A stretch of 6,002 bases of DNA, taken from contig DAOWHM010000124.1 of assembly GCA_030641425.1 (NCBI GenBank), positions 1 to 6,002 on the forward strand, written 5' to 3'. Made by a program: the position numbers and the translations under genes. Below the pieces are notes generated by a model that was not told the DNA's origin, searched no databases, and saw only the letters and a program-made list of their open reading frames with translations. Below are positions 1-5,141 of the stretch, one piece after another. This DNA comes from Candidatus Bathyarchaeota archaeon (GTDB lineage Archaea; Thermoproteota; Bathyarchaeia; Bathyarchaeales; SOJC01). Positions within the stretch are counted from its first letter, which is position 1; each line of letters opens with the position of its first letter.

Positions 1-43
1 CAATCATTATGTTGTCAAGACTATAGTAGACGGCAGCTTTCAT
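1..43 (-). CDS. Zinc-type alcohol dehydrogenase-like (MDR) protein, N-terminus only, cut by left edge
   Basis: Reading leftward from an ATG at 43-41, the visible 14 residues are MKAAVYYSLDNIMI. This is the typical first beta strand of medium-chain dehydrogenases/reductases (alcohol, sorbitol, threonine and 2,3-butanediol dehydrogenases), which commonly begin MKAAVYYG..DIRVEEVP. A Shine-Dalgarno-like AAAGGG lies at 56-51, seven bases before the ATG, and supports the start. No zinc ligands or nucleotide-binding motif fall inside the window, so substrate and cofactor cannot be read. The gene follows E2 on the same strand after 128 bases. It may be the last gene of that operon or have its own weak promoter; an AT-rich stretch at about 78-92 is the only candidate box. 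If it is a 2,3-butanediol dehydrogenase it would fit an acetoin role for the neighbouring complex, but that is inference. Family assignment rests on a short N-terminus. Confidence 0.6.
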   Translation of the reverse strand, partial: MKAAVYYSLDNIMI

Positions 44-171
44 AGAACAGCCCTTTGGGTTTGAGAAGTCTGTTGTCCAATTAAGATTTTTCCATAGAAT
101 GGTATAGTAAGCACTGCTGCGGACACTTGTGGGAACCGGTCGTGGGCTCTCCAATCAAAAGGTGACGCTAC

Positions 172-1320
172 TTAAGTTGAATTTGTAGCTTGCTCAATTG
201 CCTCTTTAGCTCGCTTCAGGAATCGTGCAGCTGGTGCGCCATCTATTATTCTGTGATCATATCCGAGGGTGAGTGTCATAATGGGCTTGGTTCTAATTTC
301 TCCTTCTACAGCAACAGGTTTTTCTGCGATTCTTCCAGCAGCAAGTATGGCTGCTTCTGGCGGGTTTATTATAGGCAGAAACACGTCAACGTTGTACATG
401 CCAAGGTTAGTTATTGTGAAGGTGCTACCTGTTAATTGTACTCTTGATAGTTTTCCATTTCTTGCCTTTTCCACGAGTTCCTTAATTTCCGAAGAGATTT
501 TCAGTAGCGATTTTTTGTCTGCATCTCTTACAACTGGTACTACAAGTCCTTTTTCGGTGGAGACAGCTATGCTGATGTTTATGTCTTCGTAGATTCGGAT
601 CTTGTCATCAATAAGTGTGGAGTTTGCTGCTGGAAATTCGCGCAGAGTCTTTGCTACCGAATGAATTAGTATTGCTGTATAGGAAACATTCGTTTCATCT
701 CGAATCTTAACTGCTTCTGTCATGTCAACTTCCATCATGATGAAGCTGTGGGGGGCAGTACGAAAACTTGTGGTAACACGTTCTGCTGTTGTTTTTCTGA
801 TACCGGTTAATGGGATCTCTTCTCTTACCCGCGGTGTCTTCACTCTCTCTTCTAGATAATTTTCGACATCTCTTTCCAAGATTCTTCCTTCAGGACCTGT
901 CCCTTCTAATTGTTCCAAAGGCACGTTGTGCTCTTTGGCGACCCTCTTGGCGGCAGGGGACGCGAGAATGCGTTTCTTCTTTGAGCTAGGTTTGATTGGT
1001 TGCACATCTGGTGTCATTGCTTCTTCTAAAGGCTCAGGAGGGTGAGGTTCCACTTCAATTTCTATGGCGTGAAGGTCTTCGTCTACTCTAGCGATTATGG
1101 CTAACGTCGCGTTAACTGGTGTTTCCACCCCTTCCTCAACGAGAACCTTTCGTAGAACCCCAGATTCAGGTGACTCAACTTCGTAAGTTACCTTCTCAGA
1201 GAGTACTTCCACAACTGACTCGCCCTTATCAACAGTTTCACCCTCTTTCTTAAACCATTGAATCACAGTGCCCGTCTTCATTGTTAAACTGAGCCGAGGC
1301 ATAACAATCTTCGTAGCCAA
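172..1320 (-). CDS. E2 component of 2-oxoacid/acetoin dehydrogenase complex (dihydrolipoamide acyltransferase)
   Basis: This 382-residue protein accepts an acyl group from E1 on its swinging lipoyl arm and transfers it to CoA in the cytoplasm, forming the core of the complex. Three domains are visible. The lipoyl domain is residues 1-78, with the probable lipoylated lysine K43 in LSEKVTYEV. The peripheral-subunit-binding domain is about residues 117-155 (LASPAAKRVAKEH, then GTGPEGRILERDV). The acyltransferase domain is about residues 167-378, with FTITNLGMYNVD, INPPEAAILAAGR and the catalytic DHRIIDG (H356, D360). The length suits a one-lipoyl-domain E2. The linker at about 83-110 is acidic and proline-rich instead of the usual Ala/Pro type. 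The start is TTG (1320-1318), because the next Met is residue 7 and would remove the first lipoyl strand. GGAG at 1334-1331 precedes it by 10 bases, just after the E1 beta stop. The acyl group carried is not determined by sequence. Confidence 0.95.
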   Translation of the reverse strand: MATKIVMPRLSLTMKTGTVIQWFKKEGETVDKGESVVEVLSEKVTYEVESPESGVLRKVLVEEGVETPVNATLAIIARVDEDLHAIEIEVEPHPPEPLEEAMTPDVQPIKPSSKKKRILASPAAKRVAKEHNVPLEQLEGTGPEGRILERDVENYLEERVKTPRVREEIPLTGIRKTTAERVTTSFRTAPHSFIMMEVDMTEAVKIRDETNVSYTAILIHSVAKTLREFPAANSTLIDDKIRIYEDINISIAVSTEKGLVVPVVRDADKKSLLKISSEIKELVEKARNGKLSRVQLTGSTFTITNLGMYNVDVFLPIINPPEAAILAAGRIAEKPVAVEGEIRTKPIMTLTLGYDHRIIDGAPAARFLKRAKEAIEQATNST

Positions 1321-1335
1321 GATCAGTCAGCTCCA

Positions 1336-2310
1336 TCAAACAATTCTTTTTATGGCTTTGATTATCTTTTCTTCGTTAGGAATCACAAACTTCTCTAGTG
1401 TTGGGCTAAAGGGAATCGGCGTGTCTGGTTCAGCAACCCGGATCACTGGCGCATCAAGATAATCGATAGCTTCCTCAGCTACAATCGCTGCGATTTCTGC
1501 ACCTACCCCAGCAGTCCTGCAATCTTCAGTTACGATCACCAAATGACCAGTTTTCTTCACAGAACGCAGTATAGCCTTCTTATCTAAAGGAACTAGTGTT
1601 CTTGGATCAACAACTTCCACACTTAGATTCTCCTTCCCCAAGGTTTCTGCTGCCTTTAAAGCTTCATGCACCATAAACATTGTTGCAACAATCGTCACAT
1701 CAGTTCCTTCTCTTTTTACGTCAGCAGAACCAAATGCAATCGTGAATTCTTCGTCAGGTATCAACCCCTTTATTGGATACAGAAGTTTGTGCTCGCAAAA
1801 AATGACTGGGTTGTCATCTCTTATTGCAGTCTTTAACAATCCTTTTGCATCGTAGGGGGTTGAGGGTACAACAACATATAATCCAGGTATGTGCATGAAC
1901 CATGCTTCAAGACTTTGGGAGTGATGTGCTGCAATATTCACCCCACCACCGAAGGGTGTTCTGATGACTAGAGGAATCTTTGCTTGCCCACCAAACATGT
2001 AGCGGATTTTTGCCGCTTGGTTGGCTATCTGGTCCATGGCCAGGGTCATTAAGTCGCCAAACATGATTTCTGCAACTGGCCGCATGCCTGTAATTGCTGC
2101 GCCAACTGATGCTCCTATTATAGCTGATTCACTTATCGGCGTATCTCTGACTCGCTCGACGCCAAATTTCTCTGCAAGTCCCTTGGTTACCTTGAAAGCA
2201 CCCTCCCAGTACTGTCCTATGTCTTCACCTAGTAGAAAGACTGTTTTATCCCGTTGCATCTCTTCAAGTAGTGCTTCGCGGAGCGCCTCTCTATATGTTA
2301 TCTCCTTCAA
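1336..2310 (-). CDS. E1 beta subunit of TPP-dependent 2-oxoacid/acetoin dehydrogenase
   Basis: This is the beta subunit of the heterotetrameric E1, which contributes half of each thiamine-diphosphate site. At 324 residues it has the usual family length. The pyrimidine-binding domain shows LLGEDIGQYWEGAFKVTKGL (26-45), DTPISESAIIGASVGAA (56-72, with E61 at the position of the conserved TPP-activating glutamate) and AAHHSQSLEAW (127-137, with H130 at the catalytic-histidine position). The transketolase C-terminal domain starts near residue 195 and shows VEVVDPRTLVPLD (231-243) and TEDCRTAGVGAEIAA (261-275). The start is TTG at 2310-2308, and no ATG occurs before residue 18. GAGGTG at 2323-2318 overlaps the E1 alpha stop codon and lies seven bases upstream, which argues for translational coupling. 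The 11-base gap to E1 alpha and 15-base gap to E2 indicate one transcript. It resembles acetoin (AcoB-like) as well as pyruvate and branched-chain types. Confidence 0.95.
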   Translation of the reverse strand: MKEITYREALREALLEEMQRDKTVFLLGEDIGQYWEGAFKVTKGLAEKFGVERVRDTPISESAIIGASVGAAITGMRPVAEIMFGDLMTLAMDQIANQAAKIRYMFGGQAKIPLVIRTPFGGGVNIAAHHSQSLEAWFMHIPGLYVVVPSTPYDAKGLLKTAIRDDNPVIFCEHKLLYPIKGLIPDEEFTIAFGSADVKREGTDVTIVATMFMVHEALKAAETLGKENLSVEVVDPRTLVPLDKKAILRSVKKTGHLVIVTEDCRTAGVGAEIAAIVAEEAIDYLDAPVIRVAEPDTPIPFSPTLEKFVIPNEEKIIKAIKRIV

Positions 2311-2321
2311 TTCAGTTCACC

Positions 2322-3275
2322 TCAGACATAGACATCCTCCAAAGCTGATTCAGGCGTTGGAAAAGCGCTTTCCTTTGCGAACTGAACTGCCTCATCCACA
2401 CTTCTAGTCACTTCTTTCTCTATTTCCGTAATTCCTGAATCAGAGATTATACCTTCTTGTAGAATGTGTCTTTTCAGCCTGTTAATAGGATCTTTGCGGA
2501 GCCAATCTTCAACCTCTTCTTTAGGTCGATAAGCTGCGGGGTCAAACCGGGAATGGCCTTTATGTCTATAGGTTTTGCATTCAATCAGGGTAGGGCCGTC
2601 ACCGCTTCTCGCACGCAGCACAGCCTCTTCAGTTGCTTGAGAGACAGCAAGAACATCGTTTCCGTCGATGGTGACTCCTGGAATTCCATAGGCGCTGGCT
2701 CTGTCAGCAATATCTTTTGTTAACATTACTTGTGTTTGGCGAGTTCCCATGGCGTACAGGTTGTTCTCGCACACGAATATTACAGGAAGCCTCCAGATTG
2801 CTGCCATGTTTAGACTTTCGTGAAAAGTCCCTTGGTTTGAAGCACCGTCTCCAAAGAAGCATACTGCCACCTGATCAGTTCTTCTCAGCTTTATAGAGAG
2901 GCCTGCACCCGTGGCAATCGGAATTCCAGCTCCTACTACTGCGGTTGCACCTAGAACACCTATGTTGAAGTCTGCTATGTGCATCGAGCCACCTTTTCCT
3001 TTGCAGTATCCTGTCTTTCTACCTAGAATCTCAGCCATAGTTTTGTTTAGGCTAGCTCCTTTCGCAATGCAGTGCCCGTGACCTCGATGTGTACTTACGA
3101 TATAATCGTCTTTGTGCAGATTTGAGCACACGCCAACAGCTACAGCTTCTTCTCCTGCATACAGATGAATAGTGCCTGGAACAAGGTTTTGCCCATACAA
3201 CTCGAAGACTTTCTCTTCAAAAAGCCGGATCTCTAGCATCTTCCTGTACATTTCAACGGTTTTCTCCATGTTCAA
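2322..3275 (-). CDS. E1 alpha subunit of TPP-dependent 2-oxoacid/acetoin dehydrogenase
   Basis: This is the catalytic alpha subunit that binds the diphosphate and Mg2+ end of TPP and, with E1 beta, cleaves the substrate and acylates lipoyl-E2. At 317 residues it has the usual length. Family marks are LVPGTIHLYAGEEAVAVGV (31-49), THRGHGH (62-68), GKGGSMHIAD (93-102), the TPP motif running from GDG (142-144) to NN (171-172), and the loop TYRHKGHSRFDP (235-246). The HLYAGEEAVAVGV stretch and GDGASNQGTFHESLN resemble acetoin-dehydrogenase AcoA, but CENNLYAMGT is closer to pyruvate dehydrogenase, so the substrate is left open. The first codon is taken as TTG at 3275-3273, because AGGAG at 3290-3286 sits 10 bases upstream. 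An ATG two codons later (3269-3267) would be 16 bases away, too far for that site. A TATA box lies at 3328-3321, making this the first gene of the E1-E2 operon. Confidence 0.95.
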   Translation of the reverse strand: MNMEKTVEMYRKMLEIRLFEEKVFELYGQNLVPGTIHLYAGEEAVAVGVCSNLHKDDYIVSTHRGHGHCIAKGASLNKTMAEILGRKTGYCKGKGGSMHIADFNIGVLGATAVVGAGIPIATGAGLSIKLRRTDQVAVCFFGDGASNQGTFHESLNMAAIWRLPVIFVCENNLYAMGTRQTQVMLTKDIADRASAYGIPGVTIDGNDVLAVSQATEEAVLRARSGDGPTLIECKTYRHKGHSRFDPAAYRPKEEVEDWLRKDPINRLKRHILQEGIISDSGITEIEKEVTRSVDEAVQFAKESAFPTPESALEDVYV

Positions 3276-3285
3276 AATTGCAGTT

Positions 3286-3290
3286 CTCCT
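3286..3290 (-). promoter_or_regulatory. Ribosome binding site that decides the E1 alpha start
   Basis: AGGAG on the minus strand lies 10 bases before TTG (3275-3273) and 16 bases before the in-frame ATG (3269-3267). The spacing favours TTG as the initiation codon. The same design, GGAG or GAGGTG followed by TTG, is seen before E1 beta and E2. Confidence 0.55.
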
Positions 3291-3320
3291 ACTCAGACTT
3301 AAAAGAAGACTATTATCTCA

Positions 3321-3328
3321 CATATAAA
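3321..3328 (-). promoter_or_regulatory. Archaeal TATA box for the E1 alpha-E1 beta-E2 operon
   Basis: On the minus strand the sequence reads GGAGTTTTATATGTG. TTTATATG is a close match to the archaeal TATA consensus, with a purine-rich GGAG just upstream where the TFB-binding BRE is expected. Transcription would start about 25 bases further on, near 3300-3297. That gives a leader of roughly 23 bases, long enough to contain the AGGAG site at 3290-3286. It lies after the CBS gene's stop, so the dehydrogenase operon can be transcribed independently of the CBS gene. Position fit is good; no experimental support is available here. Confidence 0.6.
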
Positions 3329-3361
3329 ACTCCAAAGACTGGAAGTTGACGGGTAGACATT

Positions 3362-3793
3362 CTAGTATGAACGATGATGAGGTCTTACAAGCTCTTCTAG
3401 AATTCTAAGCATATTCGGCACTTGCGTCACTATATCGGTGAATGTCAAGATTCCAACGGATTTCTCGTTGCTCATAACAAGAAGCCTCTTGATGTGTTTC
3501 CTAACCATAATCTTAGCTGCTTCATCAATACTGACCGTGCTGTGAATGGATATTACAGGGCTCGTCATGACTTCTCTTGCTCGCAAGGTTTCTGGTGCCA
3601 AACATGGCTCAACAATTCTTCGAAGAATGTCCCGTTCAGTAATGATTCCTACGGGACGATCGCTCTGCACAACAACGATAGAACCTATGTCGAATTTATT
3701 CATTGTAGCGACAATCTCTTTAACAGAAGTATCGGGTCTAACTACTTTTACGTCCTTTGACATGACGTCTCTAACGAGGACTATTCCTGCCAT
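3362..3793 (-). CDS. Stand-alone two-CBS-domain protein, probable adenine-nucleotide sensor
   Basis: This 143-residue protein is essentially one Bateman module. The first CBS repeat spans about residues 7-61 (VRDVMSKDVKVV ... GIITERDILRRI) and the second about 72-126 (AREVMTSPVISI ... GILTFTDIVTQV). The paired GIITERD (49-55) and GILTFTD (114-120) motifs carry the Thr/Asp positions that contact ribose and phosphate in nucleotide-binding CBS proteins. There is no attached enzymatic or DNA-binding domain, so it most likely acts by binding a partner. CBS pairs commonly bind AMP, ATP or SAM; which one applies here is not readable. The start is ATG at 3793-3791 with GGAG at 3806-3803, nine bases upstream. 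It follows the isomerase gene by 72 bases with no T-tract between, so co-transcription is possible. A weak TATA-like AATACTTAAG at 3850-3841 could serve as its own promoter. Confidence 0.9.
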   Translation of the reverse strand: MAGIVLVRDVMSKDVKVVRPDTSVKEIVATMNKFDIGSIVVVQSDRPVGIITERDILRRIVEPCLAPETLRAREVMTSPVISIHSTVSIDEAAKIMVRKHIKRLLVMSNEKSVGILTFTDIVTQVPNMLRILEELVRPHHRSY

Positions 3794-3865
3794 TCATCTG
3801 CTCTCCAAGTTTCGTTCCTGGTTCATAAATCGACTAGTTCCTTAAGTATTTTGCAGCTGAGCAGG

Positions 3866-4861
3866 TTAAGGCTCTTCGTCTCTTATGAGATATGTTTGAT
3901 GTTCCCATAATTCTTTGGTTGTTATAGAGCCGAATTCTTCTTTGATTATCATGACAGCAGCCTGAGGTGGTATAATGCCTCTTTCAGTTATTATTAGGTC
4001 GATATATTCTGGTGGGGTTATATCAAAAGCGGGATTTTTTATAGTCACGTTTGGCATCTTCCTCAACTCTTCCAGGGGTACAACCTCTGAACTGTCGCGT
4101 TCCTCTATCTTCACAGGTTGTCCCAGCAAAGTTTCGGGGCTGAACTTGTAGGTTTCCGCAGTTACAAAGAATGGTACTTGGGACTCATGGGCAACTAGAG
4201 CCATGATTGAAGTTCCAATCTTGTTCACTACAGCTCCATTGGCGGTTACGGCGTCAGCTCCAACTACGGCTTTGTCCATCTTTGCCATAAAGAAGCGTAT
4301 GGCACTGTCAACGATTAGTGTAGTTGGTATTCCAAAGGCACTCAGCGTTTCAGCGGTGAGCCTTCCTTGAAATCGCGGTCTTGTCTCTGAAGCAAACACT
4401 TTGAAGGATTTTCCTTGGTTGAAAGCGGTTTTTAGCACTGCCGTTACTGTGGCACTATTGCAATGAGTAATTATGCAATCGCCATCTTCTATTCTTCTTG
4501 CTCCGATTTCTCCAATACGCTTTATTGCCTTCGCACTGTTGAGAATAAACGCTGATGCCGCTTCAATTGTAGCTTGGCGTAAGTCTTCCAATCCACAATT
4601 TCTCTCCTGAGCTTCCCTGACTCGATGCATAACATAGCGTATTGCATTTGGCAATGACACGGCTGTCGGTCGTGTCTTCAAAAGGAGCTTCGCTGTGGCT
4701 TCTAGCTCCATAACCAATTCGTCAGAACTCTTGACTTTTGATTCTTGAACGGTTATACTGAGGGCTTTGGCTGCAGAGGAAGCTATCTTGCCCGCCCCAC
4801 GCACCTTCATTGTCTTAATATCTTGAGCAATATCTTTTATTTTCTGACTGATCTTCATCAT
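3866..4861 (-). CDS. Ribose-1,5-bisphosphate isomerase (eIF2B/MTNA-like fold)
   Basis: The family converts alpha-D-ribose 1,5-bisphosphate to ribulose 1,5-bisphosphate, the middle step of the archaeal AMP pathway (AMP phosphorylase, this isomerase, type III RuBisCO). The 331 residues match the Thermococcus enzyme as I recall it almost end to end: RGAGKIA (21-27), TRPTAVSLPNAIRYVMHR (63-80), IITHCNS (130-136), ETRPRFQGR (159-167), GADAVTANGAVVNKIGT (201-217), AETYKF (235-240) and ITERGIIPPQAA (291-302). C134 and D203 correspond to the catalytic pair reported as Cys133/Asp202. The ETRP-x-x-QGR and NPAFDITPPEYID segments favour this enzyme over methylthioribose-1-phosphate isomerase or true eIF2B subunits. 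Two tandem ATGs (4861-4856) can start it; the second gives exact catalytic numbering. No convincing Shine-Dalgarno or TATA box was found directly upstream. Older annotations may call it a translation initiation factor eIF-2B subunit. Confidence 0.95.
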   Translation of the reverse strand: MMKISQKIKDIAQDIKTMKVRGAGKIASSAAKALSITVQESKVKSSDELVMELEATAKLLLKTRPTAVSLPNAIRYVMHRVREAQERNCGLEDLRQATIEAASAFILNSAKAIKRIGEIGARRIEDGDCIITHCNSATVTAVLKTAFNQGKSFKVFASETRPRFQGRLTAETLSAFGIPTTLIVDSAIRFFMAKMDKAVVGADAVTANGAVVNKIGTSIMALVAHESQVPFFVTAETYKFSPETLLGQPVKIEERDSSEVVPLEELRKMPNVTIKNPAFDITPPEYIDLIITERGIIPPQAAVMIIKEEFGSITTKELWEHQTYLIRDEEP

Positions 4862-4958
4862 GTTACCGTCTTAGACTAACTGGGGCTAATTCGAGAGAAA
4901 AGCTTTGCCACTTTGCCGCCCTTTCTTGATGAGAGAAGTCATTTCTCGACTTTTTGGG

Positions 4959-5005
4959 GAGAAGAAGGCTGGTCAGAGTTTTTCATGTATGACAGGCTTC
5001 TTCTC
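4959..5005. repeat. Imperfectly spaced inverted repeat GAGAAGAAG / CTTCTTCTC
   Basis: GAGAAGAAG at 4959-4967 is exactly complementary to CTTCTTCTC at 4997-5005, separated by 29 bases. The arms lie in a stretch with several other GAGAAG or CTTCTC words (for example 4933-4938 and 5040-5044). It could form a hairpin with a long loop in a transcript. It could also simply reflect purine/pyrimidine-biased sequence, or codons of the open frame through this region. No role is assigned. Confidence 0.4.
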
Positions 5006-5080
5006 GATGTAGAATATGATAAAGAAGGTGTGAGGAGGCTTCTCTGCCAAAAATGGCCTCTCTAGACGATTTTACGCCTC

Positions 5081-5098
5081 AGTCTTATCCGCAAGACT
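5081..5098. promoter_or_regulatory. Dyad (possible operator) overlapping the promoter of the membrane-protein gene
   Basis: AGTCTT (5081-5086) and AAGACT (5093-5098) form a perfect six-base inverted repeat around the six-base centre ATCCGC. The right half runs directly into the TATA-like TTATAAT. A dimeric regulator bound here would cover the BRE and the TATA edge, which is where archaeal repressors, and some activators, act. Only a single copy is visible, so this is a candidate only. Confidence 0.35.
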
Positions 5099-5104
5099 TA
5101 TAAT
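5098..5104 (+). promoter_or_regulatory. TATA-like box for the membrane-protein gene
   Basis: GACTTATAATG contains an archaeal TATA-like core (TTATAAT). A start site about 25 bases downstream would fall near 5124-5128, leaving a leader of only about 15 bases before the ATG at 5142. No strong Shine-Dalgarno fits in that leader (GTGGAT at 5131-5136 is a poor match), so translation may be near-leaderless. Confidence 0.5.
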
Positions 5105-5141
5105 GTGTCGGTAAGGATTACTAGAAATTTGTGGATTCAAA

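Larger units (their letters stand above)
4862..5141. other. Divergent intergenic region between isomerase and membrane-protein genes
   Basis: These 280 bases must carry the control signals of two divergently read genes. On the right side a TATA-like box (5098-5104) and an overlapping dyad (5081-5098) precede the membrane-protein gene. No comparable promoter was found for the isomerase. The middle is rich in GAGAAG/CTTCTC words, including a nine-base inverted repeat (4959-4967 with 4997-5005), a short palindrome GCCA-AAAA-TGGC (5046-5057) and near-copies GGCTTCTCT (5037-5045) and GGCCTCTCT (5055-5063). A plus-strand frame is open from 4880 to a TAG at 5063-5065. No tRNA or recognisable structured RNA was seen. 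Confidence 0.6.

Noticed and set aside
2..64. Plus-strand 20-codon open frame ending in TGA at the left edge.
   Set aside because: The overlapping minus-strand start MKAAVYYSLDNIMI matches the MDR family and has a ribosome site, so the plus reading is taken as a shadow.
190..592. Two plus-strand frames opposite the E2 C-terminal half (190-435 and 269-592).
   Set aside because: They lie antisense to the acyltransferase domain, which has clear catalytic motifs. Their translations are Ser/Cys-rich with no domain features.
2021..2723. Plus-strand frames opposite E1 beta and E1 alpha.
   Set aside because: They are antisense to well-conserved TPP-enzyme coding sequence and show no family resemblance.
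3422..3845. Two plus-strand frames opposite the CBS gene.
   Set aside because: Both are overlapped by the CBS gene, whose two repeats and ribosome site are clear. The antisense translations show no domain.
3866..4861. Annotation of the isomerase as translation initiation factor eIF2B or methylthioribose-1-phosphate isomerase.
   Set aside because: The ETRPRFQGR segment, the overall length and near end-to-end resemblance to the Thermococcus ribose-1,5-bisphosphate isomerase fit the RuBisCO-pathway enzyme better.
5053..5103. Sixteen-residue plus-strand frame starting ATGGCC in the divergent intergenic region.
   Set aside because: It is very short, has no ribosome site, and its stop lies within the TATA-like box.
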